Position numbers and translations under genes: made by a program
Part shown: positions 53,831 through 61,293 of the stretch, piece by piece
How positions within the stretch are numbered: the stretch's first letter is position 1
Layout of the letters: every line of letters begins with the position of its first letter
DNA from: Streptomyces aureus
GTDB lineage: Bacteria; Actinomycetota; Actinomycetes; Streptomycetales; Streptomycetaceae
Length of the DNA: 64,000 nt
Assembly: GCF_000725495.1 (NCBI RefSeq)
Contig: NZ_JNZD01000031.1
Coordinates: 15,381-79,380, forward strand
Reading direction: 5' to 3'
Notes under the pieces: generated by a model
Databases searched by the model: none
What the model was told of the DNA's origin: nothing
The model's input: the letters and a program-made list of their open reading frames with translations, nothing else

Positions 53831-53919
53831 ACCCTCCCCCGCCGACCGGCCCCTCCCCTCCCGGACAGTGGCCCTGAGCTGCTGCAGCACCGGGGCGGTG
53901 TACGGGAGACCTGGGCCTC

Positions 53920-54846
53920 TTACTCCGCTTCGGGGACCACGGCGACCGGGCAGGCGGCGTGGTGCAGGACCCCGTGGGCGACGCGGCCGAGCTGGAGGCC
54001 GAGGCGTCCGGGACGGCGCCGGGCGCCAACCACGAGCAGCCCGGCGCCCTCGGACGCGGCGAGGAGGACGTGGCGGGCGGGCCCCTCCACGGTGCGGCGG
54101 CCTAGGTCGAGGTCGGCCGGCGCACCTTTCAGCGCCTCGTCCAGCGTCGCGACGGCCTGCTCCTCGTGCAGCCGCGCGGGCTCACCGGCGAGCAGCGGAT
54201 GGTCGACGCTCTCGTGCGCCGGGCAGCGCCAGGCCCGTACGGCCTCCAGGGGCACCCCGCGCAGCCTCGCCTCCGCCACGGCGAAGCGCATCGCCGCCGA
54301 GTCCTTCCCCGACTCGCCGACCCCCACGACCACGCGCCGCGCGGTGGCGTCGGCGACGTGGGTGTCGTGGCCGCCGCGGAGCACGATCACCGGGCAGTCG
54401 GCGTACGCGGCGACCGCGAGGCTGACGGAGCCGAGGAGCATCTCGACGAAGCCGCTGCGGCCCCGAGTGCCGAGCACCAGAGCGGCGGCCTCGCGTCCCT
54501 CCCGCACCAGGGCGTACTCCGGCTCCTCGGCGAGGACCGCGGTCGAGACGTCGAGGTCCGGGTGCCGCTTCCGTGCCCGGCGCGCGGCCACCCCCACGAT
54601 GTCGTCGGCGCGGACCTCCTCGGACGGCCGGTGCTCACCGGCGAGTGCCGTGCCCTCGTAGCGCTCCCAGAGGGAGGCGTACACCACCCGCAGCGGCACG
54701 CCCCGCAGCGCGGCCTCGTCGGCCGCCCAGTCCACGGCCCGCAGGCTCGGCTCGGATCCGTCCACGCCGACGACCAGGGGCCGTTCCGCGGGGTCCGTCC
54801 CACGGGCCTGGGGTTCACCGGATTCTCGTACGACTGCTGCGTTCAT
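53920..54846 (-). CDS. Universal stress protein, two domains
   Basis: 308 residues. PLVVGVDGSEPSLRAVDWAADEAALRG opens domain 1, with an intact ATP motif VLGTRGRSGFVEMLLGSVS near 118; domain 2 ends with VGARRRPGRLGLQLGRVAH, degenerate. Most similar within the window to the 43716 USP (shared ASLWERYEG). It starts 26 bases after the preceding USP gene, so the two share a transcript. Confidence 0.92.
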   Translation of the reverse strand: MNAAVVRESGEPQARGTDPAERPLVVGVDGSEPSLRAVDWAADEAALRGVPLRVVYASLWERYEGTALAGEHRPSEEVRADDIVGVAARRARKRHPDLDVSTAVLAEEPEYALVREGREAAALVLGTRGRSGFVEMLLGSVSLAVAAYADCPVIVLRGGHDTHVADATARRVVVGVGESGKDSAAMRFAVAEARLRGVPLEAVRAWRCPAHESVDHPLLAGEPARLHEEQAVATLDEALKGAPADLDLGRRTVEGPARHVLLAASEGAGLLVVGARRRPGRLGLQLGRVAHGVLHHAACPVAVVPEAE

Positions 54847-54872
54847 GCGTCTGCTCTCCTCGGGGACGGTGG

Positions 54873-55808
54873 TCAGTCGTGCGGGACGACGGCGACGGGG
54901 ACACCGGCGTGGTGCAGGACGGAGTGCGTGGTGTGGCCGATGTGGGCGCCGAGGGGGAGATGGCGGGCGTTGCGTCCCACGACGATCAGGGCGGCGCCTT
55001 GGGAGGCCTTGACCAGGTGATCCGCGGGGCTGCCGTACCGGGTGAGTTCGGCGACCTCGACGTCCGGGAAGCGGGTCCGCCAGGGGCTGAGGACCTTCTC
55101 CAGTTCCGCCTCGGCGCTCAGCGCGAGGGCCTCGTGGAGCGCGGGATTCACCGGGGTGCCGTACGCGTAGTACGGCGGCGGGTACCAGGTGTGGACGACC
55201 CGCAGCGAGGTCTCCCGGCGCCGGGCGGCCTCGAAGGCGAAGGCGATCAGCGCCTCGTCCGGGTGCTCGACGTCGAGCCCGAGGACGACCGGCGGGACGG
55301 GGATGGACGCGCCGTCGGCGTGGGTCGCGGGCTCGTCGGCGGCCTGCCCCGGCGCCCGGACCAGCACCACGGGGCGCTGGACGCGCGCGACGACGGACAG
55401 GCCGACGGAGCCGACCATGAAGCCGCCGAGTCCACCGAGGCCGCGGGAGCCGAGCACCAGCAGTTCGGCGTCCTCCGCCGCCTGCACCAGCACGTCGGCC
55501 GGACGGCCGGGGAGCTGCTCGGTGACCACCTCGAGCTCCGGGTGGAGCTGCCGTACGGCCTCGGCGGCCTCACGGGGGATCCTCCTCCGGCCTTCGGCCG
55601 GGGGTACCCGCATCTCGCTGCGCTCGCTGCGGTGCTGCCGCGTCCCGGTGTCCGTACCCGAGGCCTGCGCCATCGGCTCGGGCACGGGCTCCCACACGTG
55701 AACGAGCTTCAGGGGCAGGTCACGCAGTGCGGCCTCGCGCGCCGCCCATGCGGCGGCGGCCCGGCTCTCGAGCGAGCCGTCGAGACCTACGGTGACGGTG
55801 CGGGGCAT
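54873..55808 (-). CDS. Universal stress protein, two domains, with inserted palindrome
   Basis: 311 residues from ATG at 55808 with AGGAG. Domain 1 has TVTVGLDGSLESRAAAAWAAREAAL and VLGSRGLGGLGGFMVGSVG (ATP motif near 125); domain 2 ends VVGRNARHLPLGAHIGHTTHS. Residues about 60-75 (RSEMRVPPAEGRRR region) are encoded by a palindromic intergenic-type repeat (55577-55615). It follows the DoxX-like gene and precedes the next USP gene on one transcript. Confidence 0.9.
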   Translation of the reverse strand: MPRTVTVGLDGSLESRAAAAWAAREAALRDLPLKLVHVWEPVPEPMAQASGTDTGTRQHRSERSEMRVPPAEGRRRIPREAAEAVRQLHPELEVVTEQLPGRPADVLVQAAEDAELLVLGSRGLGGLGGFMVGSVGLSVVARVQRPVVLVRAPGQAADEPATHADGASIPVPPVVLGLDVEHPDEALIAFAFEAARRRETSLRVVHTWYPPPYYAYGTPVNPALHEALALSAEAELEKVLSPWRTRFPDVEVAELTRYGSPADHLVKASQGAALIVVGRNARHLPLGAHIGHTTHSVLHHAGVPVAVVPHD

Positions 55809-55893
55809 GGTGTTCAACTCCTGTGGGGGTGGTGCGGGTTGCGGGGCGTTGTTCGGGGCGGGGTGCGGGATGCACAGGGGTCGGTCGGGGCGT

Positions 55894-56514
55894 TCAGCGC
55901 AGCCAGCGGTGGTCGCGTACGAACGGCAGCCGGGCCCAGATCCGGCCGGCGCCCAGCGTGTCGCCGGCGGCGGTGAGGGCCAGGACGATCAGGGCGGCGG
56001 CGTACACGAGGTGGTAGTCGGCGAAGGGGTTGGTCGACATGCTCGGCGATCCGTCGGCCAGGTGCCGGGCGGGCGGCCACTCGGCGAGCCACATGAACGC
56101 CATCATCACCGTGCCCGCGACGGCGGCGAGGCGCAGCGCGACCCCGGTCGTCAGGGCCACACCGATGCCGAGCAGACCGAGCATGAACAGCCAGTCCGCC
56201 CAGGCGGCTCCGGCCCAGGCATGGAACGTGGACTGCATCGGCCCCGCGGCGACCGAGCTCAGGAAACCCTTGGTCGGCGAGCCGCCGTCGATCCAGCCCT
56301 TGCCGGACTGGGTCGCGTAGCCGAGGCCGAAGGTCTTGTCGAGGAAGGCCCACAGGAAGACGAAGCCGGTGAGCACGCGCAGCAAGGCGAGGGCGTAGGC
56401 CGGGCCGGTGTCCGTCGCCACGGCGGTCCCGGAGGCCGACGCGGTCCGCCGCCCGCGCAGGACGGCGGACAGACGGAAGCCGGAGCCACGGTGCGGGTGC
56501 TGGTGAACGGCCAT
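55894..56514 (-). CDS. DoxX-like membrane protein
   Basis: 206 residues. After a 35-residue polar start, about four helices with the DoxX pattern: ALALLRVLTGFVFLWAFLDKTFGLGYAT, LGLLGIGVALTTGVALRLAAVAG and MAFMWLAEWPP. Possibly part of a quinone-linked redox system. First gene of the DoxX-USP-USP transcript; DevR-like box 99 bases upstream. Confidence 0.85.
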   Translation of the reverse strand: MAVHQHPHRGSGFRLSAVLRGRRTASASGTAVATDTGPAYALALLRVLTGFVFLWAFLDKTFGLGYATQSGKGWIDGGSPTKGFLSSVAAGPMQSTFHAWAGAAWADWLFMLGLLGIGVALTTGVALRLAAVAGTVMMAFMWLAEWPPARHLADGSPSMSTNPFADYHLVYAAALIVLALTAAGDTLGAGRIWARLPFVRDHRWLR

Positions 56515-56612
56515 GACGGGAGTCCCCTCGGGAGAGCCGGGTCGTTGCCTGACGCGTCCTACTCTCGTGGCGCGCGACGCCGGGTGCCCGATGCCGAAAG
56601 GCTGTCTCTATG

Positions 56613-56626
56613 GGGCCGAACGGCCC
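56613..56626. promoter_or_regulatory. DevR-like box upstream of the DoxX operon
   Basis: GGGCC-GAAC-GGCCC, perfect 5-4-5 site 99 bases before the ATG of the DoxX-like gene and about 92 before the HIT-like gene on the other strand. Confidence 0.72.
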
Positions 56627-56717
56627 TGTGTCGAAGGCCTGTTGGAAGCCTCCTCCGAACACCGCAGCGCGTGCTCTGCACAGCCGGGTGCGCCCCTGGG
56701 CCAGCTAGTCTCCGATC

Positions 56718-57344
56718 ATGGCCCTACGACCTGACGAGTTCTACGACCACGCACGCGCCGCCGCCGACAGCGAGCTTCGGCTTCCGTTGGCGCGCATGAC
56801 CGGCTGGGAGATAAGTCCCTTCGAACCAGAAGGACTTCGCGTCTCGCCGCTCCGGCCGCCGACTCTGCCCGAGGCGGATCGGCACGGCGAGGATCCGGCG
56901 AACTGCGACCTGTGCAGCGAGCGGGACCAGGGCGTCTGGTTCAACGAACGCTGGCGGCTGGCCCGCGTCACGGGCGTGGGCGTGCCGTTGGTCCTCATGC
57001 TGTTCCCCCTGGACCACCACGACATGGCGGACCTGCCCGACGACATGGCCGCCGAACTCGGGGTGCTCACCACGCACATCGTGCGCCATGTGCAGGCGCT
57101 GCCGCATGTGTCCCGGGCCCACGTCTACCGGATCGGCGACGGAGCCGCGCACCTGCACATCTGGTTCTTCGCCCGGCCCGAGGGACAAGCCCAGCTGTAC
57201 GGGTCGTGGCTGCCGGTCTGGGACGACCTGCTGCCGGAGTATCCGGCGGAGGTGGCCGACGCGGACGCGGCGGCGGTCGCCGACGCACTGGTCATCTCAT
57301 ACGGAGGCCGTCGCAAGCCGACCGACGAGCAGGCACACGCCTGA
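56718..57344 (+). CDS. HIT-superfamily-like protein
   Basis: 208 residues from ATG at 56718. The C-terminal half has HLHIWFFAR near 150, resembling the HxHxW nucleotide-binding histidine motif, and the N-terminal half has CDLCSERDQG near 62 (a CxxC zinc pair as in HIT/GalT-type enzymes). Likely a nucleotide hydrolase or transferase; substrate unknown. Divergent to the DoxX operon. Confidence 0.75.
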   Translation: MALRPDEFYDHARAAADSELRLPLARMTGWEISPFEPEGLRVSPLRPPTLPEADRHGEDPANCDLCSERDQGVWFNERWRLARVTGVGVPLVLMLFPLDHHDMADLPDDMAAELGVLTTHIVRHVQALPHVSRAHVYRIGDGAAHLHIWFFARPEGQAQLYGSWLPVWDDLLPEYPAEVADADAAAVADALVISYGGRRKPTDEQAHA

Positions 57345-57408
57345 GCTGTCCGCACGACCGCATCAACCGGCGTACGGGTCACCGGTCCGGTTGACCCACG
57401 ACAGCGAA

Positions 57409-57448
57409 GAAGCCCACAGCGTCGACCAGTTCAGACGTTGTGGGCTTC
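57409..57448. terminator. Bidirectional terminator
   Basis: GAAGCCCACAGCGT (57409-57422) pairs with ACGTTGTGGGCTTC (57435-57448), one G-T pair, between convergent genes. Confidence 0.8.
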
Positions 57449-57472
57449 CGCCGTTCCACGGATGTGGCTGCG

Positions 57473-57949
57473 CTACTGGCCGCAGGCGCATCCGACCCCT
57501 GCGGGGGTCACTTCTTCGGCGGCCTGGCCGGTGCAGCAGCCGTCGCCGGTCCCGGTCGCGTCGGCGCTCTTGCCGAGGATGTCGGCGTCGGCCTTGACGA
57601 CGTACACCTCCCACGGCTCCCTGCCGGGGCCGTGGACCCACACCTTGTCCTGGAGGGCGTAGCAGCAGGAGGTGTCATTCTCCTCGAAGGTGGCCAGGCC
57701 GGCGTCCTTGAGGCGGGTCGTGGCGGCGATGACCTGGTCGGTGGACTCGACCTCGACGCCGAGGTGGTCGAGGCGGGTCTCCTCACCGGGGGCGCCCTCG
57801 ATGAGGACGAGCTTGAGCGGGGGCTCGGTGATGGCGAAGTTGGCGTAGCCCTCGCGCCGCTTGGCCGGTTCGGTGCCGAACAGCTTTGAGTAGAAGGTGA
57901 TCGACGCTTCGAGGTCGCTGACGCGAAGGGCGAGCTGGGCACGGGACAT
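57473..57949 (-). CDS. ArsI/CadI-type glyoxalase-fold protein
   Basis: 158 residues from ATG at 57949. A single vicinal-oxygen-chelate domain: ALRVSDLEASITFYSKLFGTEP, DHLGVEV near 75, then SCCYALQDKVWVHGP near 98, the C-As lyase thiol pair signature of ArsI, and PWEVYVV. The tail is Cys-rich (DGCCTG, CACGQ). ArsI cleaves methylated arsenicals. Divergent to arsR with which it shares operators. Confidence 0.88.
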   Translation of the reverse strand: MSRAQLALRVSDLEASITFYSKLFGTEPAKRREGYANFAITEPPLKLVLIEGAPGEETRLDHLGVEVESTDQVIAATTRLKDAGLATFEENDTSCCYALQDKVWVHGPGREPWEVYVVKADADILGKSADATGTGDGCCTGQAAEEVTPAGVGCACGQ

Positions 57950-57984
57950 GGCGGATCTCCGTTCGGCCTGCATTGAAGTTCTTC

Positions 57985-58025
57985 GATGCAAGCTTGCATC
58001 TTGGATCGACGGGTGTCAATATTGA
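57985..58025. promoter_or_regulatory. ArsR-type operators in the ars divergent promoter
   Basis: GATGCAAGCTTGCATC (57985-58000) is a perfect 16-base palindrome and TCAATATTGA (58016-58025) a perfect 10-base palindrome that ends 3 bases before the arsR ATG. Their A/T content stands out. Because no ribosome site is visible, arsR is probably translated from a leaderless transcript. Confidence 0.8.
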
Positions 58026-58028
58026 TGA

Positions 58029-58409
58029 ATGTCGAAGCAAGAGCTTGTGGTCCTCGGCCAGGACGAGGAGAGCGACGCGTGCTGTCCCGGTCTGGCGACC
58101 GCGCCACTGGACGAGGATCAGGCGGCCGAACTGGCCAAGCTGTTCAAGGCGTTGGGTGATCCCGTGCGCCTGCGGCTGATGTCGATGATCGCCTCCCGGG
58201 CGGGCGGCGAGGTCTGCGTCTGCGACCTGACCCCGGCCTTCGACCTGTCCCAGCCGACGATCTCGCACCATCTCAAACTGTTGCGGCAGGCCGGTCTGAT
58301 CGACTGCGAACGCCGGGGCACGTGGGTCTACTACTGGGCCCTGCCCGCCACCCTCGACCGCCTCGCCGTCTTCCTCACGACGTCACGGCCCACCGAGGCG
58401 ACCGCGTGA
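58029..58409 (+). CDS. arsR: ArsR-family metalloregulator
   Basis: 126 residues from ATG at 58029. LAKLFKALGDPVRLRLMSMIA opens the winged helix, EVCVCDLTPAF near 65 is the As(III)-binding Cys motif, and DLSQPTISHHLKLLRQAGLI is the recognition helix. N-terminal CC at residues 18-19 may add a thiol. Represses the divergent ars promoters until arsenite binds. Stop overlaps the aquaporin start (GTGA). Confidence 0.93.
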   Translation: MSKQELVVLGQDEESDACCPGLATAPLDEDQAAELAKLFKALGDPVRLRLMSMIASRAGGEVCVCDLTPAFDLSQPTISHHLKLLRQAGLIDCERRGTWVYYWALPATLDRLAVFLTTSRPTEATA

Positions 58410-59149
58410 GCCTCCCCCTGACGCGACGGGTCGTCGCGGAGTTCGTCGGCACGGCCGCCCTGGTCGCCGTGGTCGTGGGCTCCGGCATCCAGGCCACCGA
58501 GCTGACCCATGACGTGGGCGTGCAACTGCTCGCCAACTCGCTGGCCACGGTGTTCGGTCTGGGCGTGCTGATCCTGCTGCTGGGACCGGTGTCCGGCGCG
58601 CACTTCAATCCGGCCGTCACCCTCGCCGCGTGGGCTTCGGGCCGCCGCAGCGCGGACGGACCGTCCTGGCGCGAGGTCGCCGCCTACGTCCCGGCCCAGA
58701 TCACGGGGGCCGTCGCAGGCGCGGTCCTTGCGGACGCGATGTTCGGCAGGCCCCTCGTCCGGTGGTCCACCCACGACCGCTTCGCGGGTCACCTGTGGCT
58801 GGGTGAGGTCGTCGCGACCGCCGGGCTGATCCTGCTGATCTTCGGCCTGGCCCGCACCGAGCACGCCCGGTTCACACCCGCGGCCGTGGCCTCGTACATC
58901 GGCGCGGCCTACTGGTTCACGTCCTCCACCTCGTTCGCGAACCCAGCTGTCACCATCGGCCGGGCCTTCACCGACACCTTCGCCGGGATCGCCCCCGGCT
59001 CCCTCGGCCCGTTCGTCGCCGCCCAACTGGCGGGTGCCGCACTGGGCCTGGGCCTGGTGACCCTGGTCTTCGGGCGCCCGGCGCCCACACCAGCGGCGCC
59101 CGTCGGCATTGCGGCCGAACCCGAACTCGCCGCCCCGGCAGCCCCCTGA
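58406..59149 (+). CDS. Aquaglyceroporin (AqpS-type)
   Basis: 247 residues from GTG at 58406. Six helices, with the two Asn-Pro-Ala pore motifs at HFNPAVT near 72 and SFANPAVT near 175. In ars operons such channels let arsenite formed by ArsC leave the cell down its gradient, replacing ArsB/Acr3. Coupled to arsR by a 4-base overlap; arsC follows 31 bases later. Confidence 0.9.
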   Translation: MSLPLTRRVVAEFVGTAALVAVVVGSGIQATELTHDVGVQLLANSLATVFGLGVLILLLGPVSGAHFNPAVTLAAWASGRRSADGPSWREVAAYVPAQITGAVAGAVLADAMFGRPLVRWSTHDRFAGHLWLGEVVATAGLILLIFGLARTEHARFTPAAVASYIGAAYWFTSSTSFANPAVTIGRAFTDTFAGIAPGSLGPFVAAQLAGAALGLGLVTLVFGRPAPTPAAPVGIAAEPELAAPAAP

Positions 59150-59180
59150 TCCGTTCTCTCCACCAGAAGGCACATCCGCC

Positions 59181-59603
59181 ATGAACACTCCCGCAGAGCA
59201 GCCCTCCGTGCTCTTCGTCTGCGTGCACAACGCCGGTCGCTCGCAGATGGCCGCCGCGTTCCTCACATACCTCGCGGGCGACCGCGTCCAGGTGCGCTCC
59301 GCCGGTTCGGCGCCCGCCGCGACGGTCAACCCGGCCGTAGTGGAGGCCATGGCGGAGGTGGGCATCGACGTCTCGGCCGAGGTCCCCAAGGTCCTCACCA
59401 CCGAGGCCGTACGAGCCTCGGACGTCGTCATCACGATGGGCTGCGGCGACACCTGCCCCGTCTTCCCCGGCAAGCGCTACCTCGACTGGACACTCCAGGA
59501 CCCGGCCGGACAGGGCGTGGACGCCGTACGCCCGATCCGCGACGAGATCGAGACGCGCATCCGCGTCCTGATCGACGAGATCGCGCCGACGAGCCAGCCA
59601 TGA
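59181..59603 (+). CDS. arsC: Arsenate reductase, low-MW phosphatase type
   Basis: 140 residues from ATG at 59181. SVLFVCVHNAGRSQMAAAF has the CX5R loop of the low-MW phosphatase fold; mid region VITMGCGDTCPVFPG holds further Cys; this is the actinobacterial mycothiol-dependent class. Reduces arsenate to arsenite, which then exits through the aquaporin. Overlaps the acetyltransferase gene by four bases. Confidence 0.93.
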   Translation: MNTPAEQPSVLFVCVHNAGRSQMAAAFLTYLAGDRVQVRSAGSAPAATVNPAVVEAMAEVGIDVSAEVPKVLTTEAVRASDVVITMGCGDTCPVFPGKRYLDWTLQDPAGQGVDAVRPIRDEIETRIRVLIDEIAPTSQP

Positions 59604-60106
59604 CCGCCGCGACCGAGGTTCGCCTCGTGGCCATGGCTCCCGAGCACGCCGACGAGGTGTTGAGGATCTACCAACTCGGCATCGACGAGGGCAACGCCAC
59701 CTTCGAGACGACCGCGCCCAGCTGGGAGCACTTCGACGCCACCAAGCTGTCCGGCCACCGACACGTCGCCCTCGACGCTTCCGGCGCGGTGCTCGGCTGG
59801 GCCGCCGCGGTTCCGGTGTCGGACCGGTGCGTGTACGCGGGAGTGGTCGAACACTCCGTGTACGTCCACCCCGACGCCCGCGGCCAGGGCGTCGGCGCGA
59901 CCCTGCTCGACGCCCTGATCAAGTCCACCGAACTCGCGGGCATCTGGACCATTCAGTCAGGCGTCTTCCCGGAGAACACCGGCAGCCTCGCACTGCACCG
60001 CAGGATGGGCTTCCGGGTCGTCGGAACCCGCGAACGCATCGGCCGGCTTCACGGCACATGGCGGGACGTCGTCCTGATCGAGCGACGGAGCCACTCCGTG
60101 GCGTAA
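59600..60106 (+). CDS. ArsN1-like N-acetyltransferase (arsinothricin/phosphinothricin type)
   Basis: 168 residues. GIDEGNATFETTAP near 31 and YVHPDARGQGVGATLLDALI near 92 identify the GNAT subgroup of Pat/ArsN; GNxxFET is a distinctive loop of these enzymes. ArsN1 detoxifies arsinothricin by N-acetylation. Translationally coupled to arsC, so arsenic-linked function is favoured over herbicide-type resistance. Confidence 0.85.
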   Translation: MTAATEVRLVAMAPEHADEVLRIYQLGIDEGNATFETTAPSWEHFDATKLSGHRHVALDASGAVLGWAAAVPVSDRCVYAGVVEHSVYVHPDARGQGVGATLLDALIKSTELAGIWTIQSGVFPENTGSLALHRRMGFRVVGTRERIGRLHGTWRDVVLIERRSHSVA

Positions 60107-60218
60107 GACGATCAGGGCGTTTCGTGCACTCATCGGATCCGAGCCGCACACGTTGCCACCGCAGGTTGGACCGCCGGCTCCCGGCTCCCCTGTGGCCCGG
60201 CTTCGGCACCGTCCCAAA

Positions 60219-60253
60219 GGTCCATTCGGCCCCGGGAAAGGGCATCGTGGCCC
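60219..60253. promoter_or_regulatory. Tandem DevR-like boxes upstream of the last USP gene
   Basis: GGTCC-ATTC-GGCCC (60219-60232) and GGGCA-TCGT-GGCCC (60240-60253) start 21 bases apart, about 90 to 125 bases before the GTG. Confidence 0.7.
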
Positions 60254-60344
60254 CTGCCCCTCCGGGCCGTGCTCCACGACCCTGGTGGTGCAGGCCCGGG
60301 GCCCCTGGCGCCGGGCGCCGGCCAAGATCCGGGAGGTGTTGACC

Positions 60345-61229
60345 GTGCTTCGCCCCGTTGTCGTAGGACTGGACGGTTCGCGGGAGAGCCTTGCCGCCGC
60401 CGACTGGGCGGCCCGGGAAGCGCTGCGGCGTGGCGCGCCGCTGCGGCTGGTGCACGCGTGGGAGGCGATGCCGGCGGAGCCGTCCACGCTCCCCGAGCTC
60501 GACGCGCCCCGCTACTGGGCCCGGCGGATCCTGCGCGAGGCCGTGGACCGGCTCGATGAGCGCTATCCGCGGCTGTACCTGAGCTCCGAACAGCTCTCCC
60601 TGCCGCCGGTCGAGGCTCTCGTCGCGGCCGCGGAAGAGGCCGAACTGCTGGTGCTCGGCAACCGGGCGCTCGGCGGCGTCGGGGGATTCCTGGCGGGTTC
60701 CGTGGCGCTGGCCACGGTGGCCCGGCTCACCCGGCCGGCCGTTCTGGTGCGGGCCGACGAGACCTCCGGGAGTGCGCGGGAGGCAGTAACCGACGGCGAT
60801 GCGACGGGGCGCCGCCCGCACCGCGAGGTCGTGGTGGGCCTGGACCCGGACCACCGGTGCACGGACGTCCTGGCGTTCGCCTTCGAGAGCGCGGCCCTGC
60901 GCTCGGCTCCGCTGCGCATGGTGCACGCGTGGCGTCCGCCGGGTGCCCTGGGACCGGGCGCGGAGGATCTGACCGGACAGGAGGACGCCGAGCAGGCCGT
61001 GGCCTCGACGCTGAAGCGTTGGGGAGACCGGTTCCCCGGAGTCGAGGTCCTCGCCCAGGTGCGGAACGGCCGTCCCGCCGACCTGCTGCTGCACGCGGCC
61101 CGGGACGCGTGCCTGCTCGTCGTCGGCCGCCGGATTCGTCCGGCCCGGCTCGGTGCGCACACCGGTCCGGTCACCCACGCCGTCCTGCACCACGTCCCGT
61201 GCCCGGTCGCCGTCGTCCCGCACGAGTGA
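60345..61229 (+). CDS. Universal stress protein, two domains
   Basis: 294 residues from GTG at 60345 with GGGAGG. LRPVVVGLDGSRESLAAADWAAREAL, ATP motif VLGNRALGGVGGFLAGSVA near 104, and a second domain ending VVGRRIRPARLGAHTGPVTHAVLHH. Resembles the 55808 USP more than the others. Outermost recognised member of the stress cluster on this side of the arsenic island. Confidence 0.92.
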   Translation: MLRPVVVGLDGSRESLAAADWAAREALRRGAPLRLVHAWEAMPAEPSTLPELDAPRYWARRILREAVDRLDERYPRLYLSSEQLSLPPVEALVAAAEEAELLVLGNRALGGVGGFLAGSVALATVARLTRPAVLVRADETSGSAREAVTDGDATGRRPHREVVVGLDPDHRCTDVLAFAFESAALRSAPLRMVHAWRPPGALGPGAEDLTGQEDAEQAVASTLKRWGDRFPGVEVLAQVRNGRPADLLLHAARDACLLVVGRRIRPARLGAHTGPVTHAVLHHVPCPVAVVPHE

Positions 61230-61293
61230 CCGACGCGTGTACGGTCAAGGCCCCGGCCGGAGCCCCCTCACCTGCTGGACCCGGACGGGGCCG

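Noticed and set aside
50090..54661. A 1523-residue plus-strand open frame
   Set aside because: It is antisense to the CBS-BON, acyl-CoA synthetase and USP genes; composition is typical of high-GC shadow frames.
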